Source of the DNA: Blasia pusilla
Taxonomy: Eukaryota > Marchantiophyta > Marchantiopsida > Blasiales
Length of the DNA stretch: 64,000 nucleotides
Reading direction: 5' to 3'
Assembly (NCBI GenBank): GCA_050084515.1
Contig: CM114271.1
Coordinates: forward strand, 58,094,001-58,158,000
Part shown: piece after piece, positions 1 through 11,288 of the stretch
Numbering within the stretch: the first letter of the stretch is position 1
Layout of the letters: every line of letters begins with the position of its first letter
Notes under the pieces: model-generated
The model's input: the letters and a program-made list of their open reading frames with translations, nothing else
What the model was told of the DNA's origin: nothing
The model's database searches: none
Position numbers and translations under genes: made by a program

Positions 1-1600
1 GCCTTCCCTAAAGCCGCATCATCGTCATGGCAGCAATCCTCTGCTCCAACTAATCGATGCGTGAGAGAAGTGCCGCCTCTGGTGCTCCTGCTCCATCTCC
101 TCTAGCTGGTGGTGGTCCTCTACCACCACGTCCAGGAAGAACTCCCCGACCTCCTCCAGGATGACCGGCCCCAGGCCCTTGGCCTACCTCTGGACGTGCC
201 CCTCGGCGAAGGTCAAAACATCTATCCCTAGTGTGACCATATCTGTGGAAATGGTCACACTGGTGCTGTGGTGGGGCCATCCTCTTTGGCTCCTGCGCAA
301 TCGGAGGCGCTGGTGGTCCTTTCCCATGCTGTGGGTAGTCTCTCTGCCTATGGGCCCCTCCACACGTCCAACAAGACCACATCGGTCCCTGCTGGGCAAC
401 ATATGTAGGTGCGGGTCGTTGCCTCATAGGCTCACGGTACCCGCCCTGCTCTCTAGGCACACTAGCCCACTCCCGTGGTATTGGTGCTCGTTGTGGCACC
501 TGTGGGGTCACCGCCGCTCGTGGACCCGTCGACTCTCGAGAAAATCCAGCGGTCATTACCTGCTCCTCACTCATGTTGAGCTCAATACGCTCAGACAACT
601 CAAAGACCACCTTCAATGTGGGCTTCGCTGTGTGAATCAGCACCGCATCTCAGACTCTCCTCCGTAGTTCTCGGTCTAGAACCCCGTACCAATACTGGAC
701 TGACTGCGCCTCAATCACTCCAAATGTACCAATGATCAGCCTTCTCATGCGTGTGAAGGCCTCTCTCAAACTCTCACCCGATCGTCGCTGAAGATCCTGT
801 AGACTCTTCAGCTTGTCGGTGCGTACGCCCTAGTAGCTCTTCCCCAACTGTCGGAAGAACTCCACTGTGGGGCTGAAGCTGGGTGGCCCTCTACCACTAG
901 AGGTCTCTGCCACATTGCCTGTCTCACTGCCCTCCTCTTCATCTAGTCTCCGGGCTGATGGGGTGGGTCTCTCTCCTCTCACAATCCCATCATATGCCTC
1001 GCGACCACTAGTGGACACATACCCTGGAGCCCAATACATCCTCCAGGCATCGATCTCTAGTGAGTATAGTGATCGAAACTCCATGTAGTCATCCATCGGA
1101 GGACCCTCCAGTCTTTGGAACAACCCCTTCCATGCCATGAAAGGGTTGAACCGTGTCGGGTCCGTATCTCCTGGAAGTCGCACCATGTGTCGAACTCCTG
1201 GATGAAATCATCTAAGTCGATGGTGCCCACTGCACCCGAGAAACGACGCATGCCCCAATGGCCCATGTCGTCCATCTCCTGCCAAGTACTATTGTCTCTG
1301 TCGGTGATCTCGTCACTGCACTCCGGACCATGTCGATGATGACGATCCATCACGGATGGATGTCGAGGGAGCTCCTCACCGGTAACCCCTGGTATCTCAC
1401 TCTACTCCGTGTCACACCACTACCATCGCCGACTACCCCGTTCTTCCAAACCCTGGAAGAACGCCGTGATGACAAACCCTGTCTCACCCGCTCAAGCACT
1501 CAGACTCACCAAGAGTCACCCACACGCCTCACTAGCTCACCTATGCTAACGTCAATCCCGTAATGACATACCCGGCCTCACGCACGCTCGACACTCATGC
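1..1600 (-). pseudogene. gypsy gag remnant with two damaged zinc knuckles
   Basis: Gag is the capsid and nucleocapsid precursor. Three open blocks (1353-1057, 1186-830 and 643-50) lie in different frames and match the gag of the element at 56142-58111. The shared words include TWQEMDD, AVGTIDLDDFIQEF and EGPPMDDYMEFRSLYS. A first zinc knuckle (CWTCGGAH, about 371 down to 335) has Tyr where the last Cys should be. A second one (about 259-218, CDHFHRYGHTRDRC) has Phe in place of its second Cys. The other copy lost different residues, so the ancestor probably had two good CCHC knuckles. An Arg/Gly/Pro-rich tail follows. Confidence 0.8.
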
Positions 1601-2205
1601 TCACCATGAGCCTCCCAAGTGACTCATCTAACCTAGCGACACTCTCTCGGGTCATACACGCGATCCCTACTCGGCAACCACCGTATATCCACCAACATGC
1701 TCCACATGAAAAGAATCTACACTCGTCACCATCATTGCACCCATCTAGCACCAGCTACTACCTGATACCCAGCACTCTCAATCACACACGACAAGTGCGG
1801 GAAAAGGGACTCGAATGGGTAACCTGATCACGCCCTCCAACCTGCTGCACCGTAAACAGGCACTCCTCCTTATGAGATGACAATCTCCGCAACACAACAC
1901 TCCCCTCGACCAACACGTCGATCCTCCCGTCAACAGATGCGGACAACCCGTCGGCATCATGCACACTACCCCTCCATCGTAAACTCTCGCAACCCTATGG
2001 CGCCCCAAAACATCATGTCGCGCAAACCCCTCTGTCTATCCCCACGCGCGGCATGTAACGTGACTCACCCTGGTCGGCTCCCACTCATGTCCGGCAAATC
2101 TCAACTCACGTTCGCCCGACTAACCTCGTCTATCCTGCCAACCACGTATGCGACAACTGTCCGACCGACTATGGTCGGTGCTACCACGTTGGAGAGGGGG
2201 GGAGA

Positions 2206-2284
2206 ACTTGGGCCCGCGGCCCTATGCGGGCCCTTGGGCCCTAAATGGGGGGGGCGCACCTACTATGTGCCGCGCCCCCCCTCC
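2206..2284. repeat. GC-rich inverted repeats in the gypsy leader
   Basis: GGCCCGCGGCCC...GGGCCC is followed by an arm pair GGGGGGGCGCAC / GTGCCGCGCCCCCC around a short loop. It sits in the element's 5' leader. A C-run and GC-rich block occupies the equivalent place in the other copy (about 55280-55365). It could form a strong RNA hairpin. Confidence 0.6.
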
Positions 2285-2551
2285 TAGACCCGAACCTGCC
2301 CTTTCCTTCTCTCTCTCGACACCCTCACTTGCGTACACCCGATGCCCCACCACACGCTACACTCGGCTGCTGTCCCCCATCAATCCGCACCAGCAAAATC
2401 TGAGAAAAACGGACAGCGCTTCCGCCCACGGCCTTCCGAACAGAAAAAATGACACACAATGTCACACACACGTCTCAGGGCTCCCGACCAAGGCAACTCG
2501 CTTGCCTACCGCAAACTCTTAATTCCCACTAGCCCCCTGACATCTTTCTCA

Positions 2552-3030
2552 TGTAAAAATAATGAGTAGTAAAAATGGCACACCCGGCCTAAAACTCCAC
2601 TCCTCAATCTACATCGGCATATCGAGCCTCGTCCACCTTGTGCTATCAAGGAATCCGGACGTTAGCACCCTAGTCCTAGCTCACACACATACAAGGGAGG
2701 TGCTCCAACGGCCCAACATGAGAAAGATGCCTTAGGAAAGCCATCTTCCTCTCTTAGGTTGGGAAGAGCCAAAAGGCTCTTCCCCTAAAAATAGCCCTTC
2801 CCTTGGTAACCTTCGCGCACAAGTTACCAGGGGCAGGTGACCTGGTCAACAAGTCACCCGGCTGTAAAAGACCTCAACATGAAAGTCGTCATGAAACGAC
2901 GTTCCTGACACAATGGACCTATCCTCAACCTTATCCGACACTATGGGACAAAGTTACACTCAAGATAGTCCGCTGGCTCCTACGCCATATCCACGATAGA
3001 TCTCGGCCTATCGGCTACTCAGATGTGACA
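2552..3030 (-). repeat. LTR fragment, PHD/methyltransferase gypsy family
   Basis: The reverse complement aligns with 54490-54984 nearly throughout. Shared blocks include CATGTTGGGCCGTTGGAGCACC, CAGGTCACCTGCCCCTGGTAAC and the end GCCATTTTTACTACTC. The match breaks at 3030, before the LTR tip is reached. Confidence 0.8.
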
Positions 3031-3447
3031 AGGGCTTTTTCTCTTTGCCACCTAAGTAACCTAAAGATTTTCTTTTATGCACTTGCTATGAAATATGAAT
3101 GCGGCCTCGTTTGAGGACTTAAGGGAAGGAATACGTATGAAAATCATGGGAGAAGCCAATGTGCCAGCTAGGGGCAAGCAAATAGAGATGTGTCTATATT
3201 GGAATGAAGGAAGGAAGATGTATGAGGATTTTGGGAGAAGTTGATGCGATAGCTACATGTAAGTCCATATATATATTGCATGCAAAAAATATGGTATGCA
3301 TGCCCGAAGTAGAAATAATTCTTTTGTAGAATTTGAAGAGGTTAGAGAAATTTGTGCGATGTATTAGCAAACACTACCTAGGTCTTTTCAATTTTGAAAT
3401 TACAAAGTTTATATAAGTTTGGTATATATATATATATATATATATGA
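3031..3447. other. No recognisable gene; short TA microsatellite
   Basis: The stretch is AT-rich. A (TA)n tract of about 23 bp lies at 3423-3445. No protein similarity was seen on either strand. Confidence 0.5.
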
Positions 3448-3561
3448 GACCCATGGCTGGAACGCTCTCCTCAACCATGTTGCGCTCAATACACTCCACA
3501 GTCTCAAAAACATCTCTCAACGTATGTGAGGTACGCATAAGAAGTACCCCATCCCTTACCT
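3448..3561 (-). repeat. gag-derived repeat, copy 1
   Basis: This block of about 114 bp recurs in the same orientation at 4593-4706. On the minus strand it reads VRDGVLLMRTS...ETVECIERNMVEES, which resembles the region just before the zinc knuckles in the gypsy gag at 1-650 (FELSERIELNMSEEQ). It is a gag fragment, and the two copies flank a piece of chromovirus. Confidence 0.6.
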
Positions 3562-3565
3562 GTTT

Positions 3566-4590
3566 CCAGATGTGGAACACGTGCAAGAAGCGTTACAAGA
3601 CTTCAGACGGATGCAAGATAAGCATATACGTTAGTACATGGTGAAGCAAAGGACATAACTTGTAACTTGGAAGCTTGGGCCGAAAACCCGTTGTAACTAG
3701 AAAAGTTTAGTTGTTGCAATAAAGAATGCATGGATTTGGAGATTCGATGCTAGTGATTGCGATTTGAGAATAGTAGTGCATGGCAGTGAGTAGTTCTTCA
3801 TATGCTTAGGATGTAGGTTAAGGAGGCAAAACAATGAGTATTTGAGATGAGAGCTTGTATTCACATAAGCATCTAGAACATGACCAAGTGTTGAAATACT
3901 AACATTCATGCTCGGCCCTAACGTCAATGGGGCAAGTTATTCTGTATTGGGATTTGGGGTGATCTCATTTGTGACACATGAATGAACTTAGTTGGATGTC
4001 TAAGTAGAATATGAGTGACCCAAAAGTAGTACGAATTGACTAGGTAAATAGGTGAAATGTTTACAAACCAATGAGTAAATGAAGTGTAAGGTTGCAAACT
4101 TAGTAAGATTATTTTGATAGTTTAGATTAGTTGTGCAGAACTGATCCAGACTTATTGAAGTGAAAATGCTAATAAAGCTAAGTCCTACAAGCAAAAATCT
4201 AAGACTTAAGCCAAAAGAGGAATTACGGGTTAAATACTAGAACGCGATTCACTGTCAAGGGGTCGGCTTCCCTGAACTTAATTTACATTAAGAGGTTTGC
4301 GTTGATGAGGACATCAAGCTTCTAAGAAGGGGTGAGTGTCGCGACCCTCATAACCAAACATTACCAAATAAGCGCCAAGCGGAACATCAAAACACTGGTG
4401 GACTCACTCTACGATGATCGTGCTTTGGAGAGGCTTTTGGAGAAGTATCTTGGAAAATTCCAAGAGACAAAACATGAGTTGTGTGTTTTATGCATTTTTG
4501 GTCGCGACCAAGAAACCTAGACCAAACGTGAACCAAGACTCGAGATGATGCACTCGTACGTGGTGCATGCAATCGTGACTGCTCTCGCAC
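3566..4590 (+). mobile_element. 3' end fragment of a chromodomain gypsy element plus part of its LTR
   Basis: The sequence 3566-4336 matches the reverse complement of the region between chromodomain and LTR of the minus-strand chromovirus (10325-10824 and 15782-16030). A purine tract at 4324-4336 (AAGAAGGGGTGAG) is the likely polypurine tract. It is followed at 4337 by TGTCGCGACCCTCATAACC, the LTR start of this family. LTR similarity continues to about 4545, then stops. No coding domain survives here. Confidence 0.7.
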
Positions 4591-4592
4591 GA

Positions 4593-4706
4593 CACCCATG
4601 ATTGCTACACTCTCCTCAACCATATTGCGCTCAATACACTCCACAGTCTCAAAAAAATCTCTCAACGTAGGTGAGGTGCGCATAAGAAGTACCCCATCCC
4701 TCACAT
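4593..4706 (-). repeat. gag-derived repeat, copy 2
   Basis: Second copy of the block at 3448-3561, same orientation, differing by scattered substitutions. Its minus-strand translation is VRDGVLLMRTSPTLRDFFE and onward. Confidence 0.6.
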
Positions 4707-4712
4707 GTATAT

Positions 4713-6732
4713 ATACATCGGTACTTGAGATGAATACATACAATTCAAAATTGTGTACAGCAACAAGGGGTCTGGTTGTATGTTGCAATGTGGATATGAG
4801 GAATTGTGCTTATTATCCACTTCATAAGAATAAAAGTGGAAAAACGGTAGTGACACCAATATATGTAGTTTTTTTAATAATAATCTTTCCTTTAAGAAAA
4901 GATTGGAAGATTGATTTGAATCGTAGTGTTAGTAGAGTTAGTGGCTCAACGTTGCATTGTCAATGTAGTAGCCTAAACACCAATGGGTGTGGTTAAGAGA
5001 GTACAATTCACTATAAGGTAATTAAGGCAAGCACTACTATGGCATACATGGCAGCACCTTGTGTGGCAAATACACGTATCCATTATGCAAGTACTTCATG
5101 TTGTTTTTGATCTTGGAACGTTGATGAGATGATAAGAATTATAGGTGTTGCGTACACCAAAGAGGTTGAGCGTATTTGGTTTAGAAGGATGTAAATTTGA
5201 GGAAATTGTTGAAAAAACTTCAGATTACTCAAAATCTATGCTATAGAACAATGTGCAAGGGATATAATGTCAAGATTGGAGAGAGGAGGGAGAACAAAAA
5301 CTCAATAGTATACTGCTCGTGAGTGACTATAGTGAGTGTTGTACAGAGGAAGGTAAAAGCTGAAAGTATTCACAATTGGAAAAAATAGGTATAGGAACAA
5401 AAAATTCATAAACTAAGTTCAAACCAATGTAATGATAAGAACGAGGGATAGCAACAAAGAGAACATGGCAAATTGTGCAAACAACATTGGCGGTGAACCT
5501 TCAAATGGTAAGTACAAGAGTGTTAAAAAGGTAGCTTGAAAAAGAACATATTGTTTTTGCCACGTGGATGTGCAGATCCAATTAAATGTCTTCAAAGTAT
5601 ATCTTCTCTAGGATTGCATTAATTAAAGCTACCCAACATCCTATAATTATTAGTAAAAAAAATAAATGTAATAAAATCACTTTTAATAAAATAAATTTCA
5701 CAACACGAAGAATAAATAAGGTGGAAATGAATTGCATGAAAACCTTGAAGGTAGATGAATCATAATGCAATTAAAGTGCTTTTGTGGCTTGTTTGGAGAT
5801 TCTATGAGCATCGGACCTTCATATTTTGATTCTTTCTTGGGCTTTATCGTAGTGGTGGTTGGTGACATTTTCCCAATGTCTTAGGCGGTGAAACTACTAA
5901 GAAATCAATGATGTCACCTAGGTCTCTCGTTGATCTCATGCACAAGAATAGGTGCTTAGATATTTTTTATGAATGAAGTACAACCATATCAACTGGGAGC
6001 TTCATGATAACTCGCAGCTCCCGAAACTGATATGGTTGAATGCCAGATGTGTTACGCTTGAAGTACGCTACTGCATGAGACTTCGTGAGTTCATTTTCAT
6101 CAAATAGAATGTTCTATTTCCTTACAAGAGAGATAAATGCAATGTAAGTTATTGTATGTAATTGGCATAGCCTATTAAGATGTATAGTGAGTGCTACATT
6201 ATGAATAAGGGAAGGAATAGCAAAGTAGCATTATTACCTTTTGTAGGTGGTTGTTTTCTTAGCTCCGTGAAGTTCAAGTAATGGACTCATTTTTCCACTG
6301 TGAGTATGGTCACCTCAATGTGTGTAGTGTAGCCAAAGGCTATCTGTATATTTTAATTGTGCCTATGAGGGGAATATAAATTGAATCTCCGGTTCATATG
6401 GAAGTGTTGGCATATCTTCAAGTATCATTTTGGAAAAATTGATGTGTGTCTTGGGTGCCTTTTAACAAGCAAGTTATATTTCATGAGGACAAGAATGCAC
6501 AAGTAGAAAATTGGAAGAGCACAATAGACCTGATCTCAATGAGCGTGGGAGGAATTTTTTACCATCATATTGATGAGTGGCTTCTCTACATCTGAATCTT
6601 CACTATCATTGCTAAGGAAAATAGGTTGTTGATATGGCGGAATGACACACATCGTGTTATTTGTTGTGCGAATACACATCATTGCTTACATATATCCGCT
6701 ATCATGTATACATATGTCTAAGATCCATCTAC
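4713..6732. other. AT-rich region without recognised genes
   Basis: Only short spurious reading frames are present. One hairpin (5981-6038) is listed separately. The left flank of the solo LTR is included. Confidence 0.5.
5981..6038. repeat. 58-bp imperfect hairpin
   Basis: CAACCATATCA pairs perfectly with TGATATGGTTG. An inner GGGAGCT/AGCTCCC pair is separated from the outer stem by a small asymmetric bulge, and the loop is about 14 nt. It could be a small foldback or a degraded transposon tip. Nothing shows that it is a small-RNA precursor. Confidence 0.5.
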
Positions 6733-7202
6733 TGTGAGAAAACAGAAAGTGACGAAATCACTGAAATCACTGAAATCTTTACAAAACTTAGAGATACAAA
6801 GTATCTTAGTCCGTCCGTGTGCTCACAGAAGAGCTTCGATGGAACCTAAACATGGAAATAACTGGACATACGAGAATGCGCTATCGTTGCGGCTCCCAAC
6901 TATTTCACTACTCGGGAAACTAGGGTTTTTTTAACCAAATTTTCTTCTTTTTTATTAATAGAAATATTTTTCCGGGGGCTGCGTTTAGGGCCCCCGCACC
7001 CCCGCGATGCATCAGGATGCCCTGCACCTTCATGCAATACAAGGTTGGATAATCCTAGTAACGCTACTCTTGAAATCACATACGTCATATTACTATGACT
7101 CCTACGAGGTCTAAGTCGGAACCATCAATCTAGGCTTCTCCTCATACAAGGGGGCCGATCATATTTATGATGCTTAGAGAAGTGGATTTTGAGAATCCAA
7201 CA
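6733..7202 (-). mobile_element. Solo LTR of the copia family seen at 10825-15776
   Basis: The reverse complement starts TGTTGGATTCTC and ends CTCACA, and matches both LTRs of the copia element at 10825-15776. It is flanked by a perfect 5-bp direct repeat TCTAC (6728-6732 and 7203-7207), the expected target duplication. There is no internal domain, so it is a solo LTR left by recombination between the two LTRs. Compared with the 10825 copy it has extra GC-rich sequence (about 6965-7025) in the middle. Confidence 0.9.
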
Positions 7203-7986
7203 TCTACCTATGTACCAAAACATCTCTATACATAAATGACTGGACAACCCTCATATAAAGTTGAATTTGAACTTTAAACTTTGATGAAATCTCCAATCAA
7301 CCATGCTTCATCCAAAAAGCCATATTCATGAATCAGATACACACTGTTGTAAAAGCAAGAGAAAGTGTACACAAGGACTCCCAAAAGTGTATGATCTTTG
7401 ACCAATCCTAGCCCACTCTTCAAGAGAGAATCCAGGCTTAATACATGCAAGTTGCAATGTACCACGGATCCAAGCACACGTATGATCCTAAGGAAGATGA
7501 GCTCCAAATGAGCTTCATCCAAGGTATACCCCTTGGGCAACTCTATTGGTGACATGTACACACAGGTCACCTCCTTCCTAGCAGGTCACTACCATCGTGT
7601 AGTACACAAGTACTAACTTCCTAACAACTACACTTGTGGTCCCCTCATGAGACCAATTACGAACTAACCCACGACCCTATAGGTCGAAGTAGAGCCATAC
7701 ATGGTTGGGAAGGTCAAACTCTCCAAGGTTGTCACTTATCATCAAGGAAAGGGTGACCCACTCTCATAGGTCACCTCCTAAGAGCAGGTCACATATGACC
7801 CCTCTAAGGCCTCGACATTATCTCGCCCATACGCCTCATCAACCATGACAAGCTACTATCATCAACGTTATTATTGTGCATAGTTGGTGATCTCCTTCTG
7901 CGCGCTGTTTATGAAACCTCAAATACGTACATAGTTCTAAATGTACATATTGTCATCAATAGACATACGGATTGCAATAGTGATTA
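7203..7986. other. No recognisable gene
   Basis: A minus-strand frame of 98 codons (7274-7570) has no family resemblance that I can see and no supporting context. Nothing else was found. Confidence 0.4.
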
Positions 7987-8505
7987 TTATTGTTGACCAA
8001 AAACTAGGAAATCTTTGGTGAAATATCTCCAAGAATGCTTAGTTGCAACCTTATTCTTAACTCTAGAAAACATGACATACATGAGATTTGGAGTGAAAGT
8101 TGACTTCACAACAAGTAACCATGGGCCATAAATTGTTAGTCCCATGCTCTTATCGCCAGTCATTGCATAACTGAGAGCGAGTGGGAATGAAAATTTCGTA
8201 TATTTCTCATCTATTTCTAGCCTAAGTGTGGCTAAGTTGAAACTTGGTACTCTGATGACATTGTTATTGGATTGCTATTTAAAAAACAATTTGATGAGAA
8301 TAGTATCCCTATAGATAAGAGATTTAAGAGACGCAAAAGAGCCATTTGTTCCTTTCCTTGAGATGTCAACATTGGATGTTAGTACAACTTTACAACTAAT
8401 TTCAATATATTGAAGCTTGTGGAAATCGTCATCAATAACCCAACTATTTAAATGAGAATGGCAAGTTGCATTTGTAGAGACAAGGATAAGTACTAAGGTA
8501 AGCAA
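7987..8505 (-). pseudogene. PIF1-like DNA helicase C-terminal remnant
   Basis: Two blocks on the minus strand resemble the C-terminal part of PIF1-family 5'-3' DNA helicases, enzymes that also occur in plant Helitron transposons. The upstream block (about 8430-8280) contains CKVVLTSNVDISRKGTNGSF, like the family's K/R-VMLT-N-D...GLVNGS segment. The downstream block (about 8255-7987) contains FPLALSYAMTGDKSMGLTI and LMYVMFSRVK, like the family motifs YAMT-x2-K-x-QG-T and LYVALSRV. The key Gln after the Lys-Ser is Met. The blocks are in different frames, so a frameshift separates them, and the N-terminal Walker motifs are absent. No Helitron ends or Rep domain were seen, so a Helitron origin is only a possibility. 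Confidence 0.65.
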
Positions 8506-9027
8506 TGTGAATTTACTAGAGATTCCATATGTGAATCTTCAACTCCATTTTTTAATTTAATGCATGGACAATTACAAGTGCAAGAGCATTATGGCATTGT
8601 GTTGAAAACTGCCGACACCCACTAGGGTAACAAGGATAACAAGGAGATTTCAGAGTTGCAAATAGAAACCTCCATGTGCTTATTTTATCTAAATACAATG
8701 AAAATTTGGAATGGCGTCTCTATGTGAGGAAGCATAGAAATGGCCAAGGAGCACTCAAGCTTGTAGGAGCCTCTCTATCGTCAACTAGTCGCAACACTTA
8801 AAAGTTGTGAAGTGGCACTTAATAACGAGACTACAGTGGCGGGTATGAAGATTCCTTACTTCAACAAAGATGTTGGAAGTAAAACAAACGAAGAAAATAA
8901 ATCTTTGTACATAAAACCACTTTGAAGCAAGTTTGATTTTGGAAATACAAGGCTATTAGGCAAGAGACCAAGAAGAGCCAATGTAAATATCCAAGACAAG
9001 GCATTTGTAATTTCAAAAAAAAAAAGT
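8506..9027. other. No recognisable gene
   Basis: Sequence between the helicase remnant and a copia LTR fragment. It contains a 12-A run near 9015 and no identifiable coding domain. Confidence 0.4.
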
Positions 9028-9286
9028 TGTAGAAAATTGCTAAAGAAACATAATTGGCGGGAAACCACTTTCACACTCACACACCATCATGGAGAACAAA
9101 ATTTTGCAATGAGAGAATGAATGGAGGTTGATCCCCTTTTCAATTATTTAGGGTGTGTACAAGCAACCCTGACCCTAATCCTAACCATAGTCTTGAGTTA
9201 GACTAACTGTGATTAGCTAACCCTAGTTAAGATAATCGTGCTTAAGTCTTCGGTTAAGCTACTTTGTGTGAGTACCAAATGTAGCA
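9028..9286 (-). repeat. LTR remnant of the copia family at 17397-22050
   Basis: The reverse complement runs from TGCTACATTTGGTACTCACAC to AGCAATTTTCTACA and aligns with the 5' LTR at 17397-17644. There is no matching 5-bp duplication at its edges and no internal domain. Confidence 0.75.
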
Positions 9287-9321
9287 ATTCAGTAGTCCGA
9301 TAAGCTTTACTATAATTGTCA

Positions 9322-10324
9322 TGCGCCTACTCTCCTCGAACGTCAATCTCAGTATTGCAAAAGCGGACGTTTAGTAGGACACGCTCTCATCGCCAACTTG
9401 CACCCAAACGCACTAAAGTTAGTGTAGCTTTGGGTCAAGCGGCCTTCCAACCCATTGAGTCCTCAACTCGACACCTCATCAAGCTCAGCCTTCCCTCTTT
9501 CCTAGGTTCCCAACACAGGCAAGCCTTCTGAGACTTGGGACAGACTTTCTGGTTAGTCCAAGCACCCAAATTGGCGTTTGCACGCCTAGCGATCCCAACT
9601 ATCCAACGGACCTTACATGAGCCCCCAACCTTGACTCAAAAATATGAGTTGATAGTTGGAATCCAATAGGGACCTCTGAAATCCATTCTATTGGACTTGG
9701 TTTGGGTTTCAAATCCCAACGCCAAAACTCCCGATCCCTTCTATGCCCTTGAGTCGCCCCGCGGCGCCCAAAGTGGGATTCGAGTCCCAAGCATTCTTGG
9801 AGACCACCCCCCTTCCTAGTACTTATGGGAATCTCTGAGGTCTCCCTTCCTTTGGGAAAGAGCACCCGGGCCCCACTTTTTGGCCTTCAACATTATCCCC
9901 CATACAGCTAGTTTTTGGCCCATATCTCGGCTCTTGCTTAAGCATTTGCCAAGATCTTTGGTACGTTGGAACCGACTCTGCCTAAGCTTTCCAACGCTAT
10001 CTGACTTGTCCCAAAAGAATCTTGGGAATAAAATTTATGGTCAAGATTATAGTCAGAAATGCCAAACGCTAGTTGTGTCCCAAATCCGGTTCTCACCCCT
10101 TGGCCACGTCTCCTTCCGAGACTCGACTTTGCTTAAGTTTGGGTTCCGCGTTTGATTTTGGTTTCCTAGTCGCGACCATAAACACATGAAACACTTGAAA
10201 CGCTTGTGACTCTTATATCTCAAACTTGTGTTTCTCTAACTCCAAAGTCCAAACCATCCTAGCATGAGCTCGCTACAGTTCGGATGTTTTGCTTGACGCT
10301 TGTTTGGTTATGAGGGTTGCGACG
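9322..10324 (-). repeat. Chromovirus LTR (copy A)
   Basis: In its own orientation it starts (T)GTCGCAACCCTCATAACC and ends GAGTAGGCGCA, about 1003 bp. It matches 47576-48535 over almost the full length, 56782-57241 over its last part, and in opposite orientation 4337-4545 and 63224-64000. A second TCGCGA palindrome occurs about 150-190 bp inside the LTR in several copies. Confidence 0.8.
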
Positions 10325-10824
10325 CTCACCTCTCTTTAGAGGTTGATTCCCTCATCAACGCAAACCTTTTTTAATGTCAAGTCATTTTGGGAAAGTCGAC
10401 CCCTTGACATCGAATTGCGTTCTAGCAGCTAACATGCAATTCTTCTTTTGGCTTAAGTCTTAGGTTGTCTCTTGCAACACTTAGCATCATTTAGCGTCTC
10501 CTCTTCGATGAGCCTAGACGGATTCTCAACCGATCTAACCTATCAAATAAGCTAACTAAGGTTCCTACTTAAAACTTCTCTTGCTCAAAACTCGTAAATA
10601 TCTCACATGTTTACACGGTACACAATTTGAAGTACTTTGGGTCGCTCTCGTATTTGACTAAGGCGCATCACCAAGTTCACGCATACACTCACGAGTGAGA
10701 TGACCCCAAGCCCCAAGATATAGTGATCTTACCCGCCAACTCTAGGGCGAGCCAAAGTGTTATGTATCCAACACTTGGTCATGTTCTAGGTACTTATCCG
10801 AATACAGGCTCTTGCCTCAAATAC

Positions 10825-11215
10825 TATTGGATTCTCAACATCCACTCCTCTGAGCACCATTGATTTGATCGGCCCCCTTGTATGAGGAGAAGCCTAGATC
10901 GATGGTTCCGACTTAGACGTCGAAGGAGTCATAGTACTATGACGTAGGTGGTTTACGGAGTAGCGTTACTAGGTTTATCTAACCCTATTAATTTTTCTAT
11001 TAATAGAAACGAAGAAAAATAGGTAAAAACCCTAGTTTTCTCGAGTAGTCAAATAGTCGGGAGCCGCAGCGGTAGCGCATTCTCGTGTGTCGAGTTATCT
11101 CCCAGTTCAGGTTCCATCGAAGCTCTTCTGTGAGCGCACGGACGAACTAGGCCACTTTGTATCTCTACGTTTTGTAAAGATTTCAGTGATTTAGTCACTT
11201 TTTGCTTTTCTCACA
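10825..11215 (+). repeat. copia 5' LTR
   Basis: 391 bp, beginning TATTGGATTCTC and ending CTCACA. The related solo LTR begins TGTTGG, so the TA start seen in both LTRs here is a family variant of the usual TG. It lacks the 64 bp present in the 3' LTR. Confidence 0.92.
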
Positions 11216-11229
11216 TGGTATCTGAGTAG
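11216..11229 (+). promoter_or_regulatory. Primer binding site
   Basis: TGGTATCTGAGTAG lies directly after the LTR. It resembles TGGTATCAGAGC, the complement of the initiator methionine tRNA 3' end used by most plant copia elements. Confidence 0.8.
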
Positions 11230-11288
11230 TAGGTTTTTCCAGTATTTTGTATCTGGCGATCTAGTGTGTTTGCACAAAATCTTGAGAG

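Larger units (their letters stand above)
1..3030 (-). mobile_element. 5' part of a PHD/methyltransferase-family Ty3/gypsy element
   Basis: This is a truncated gypsy retrotransposon on the minus strand. It reads from an LTR fragment (2552-3030) through a GC-rich leader (about 1600-2550) into gag, and then runs off the left edge of the window. It matches the plus-strand element starting at 54464 over the LTR, the leader and gag, so the two form a large inverted repeat. The LTR match stops at 3030 inside the LTR, so the outer tip is missing. The protease and everything downstream lie outside the window. Decay is visible as frame changes in gag. Confidence 0.85.

Noticed and set aside
5981-6038. 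Hairpin as a microRNA precursor
   Set aside because: The stem has an asymmetric bulge and a short inner helix; no sign of a known microRNA or of expression.
9160-9190. Telomere-like CCCTGACCCTAATCCTAACC
   Set aside because: It lies within a copia LTR fragment and its counterpart at 17500 is likewise LTR sequence; the units are irregular.
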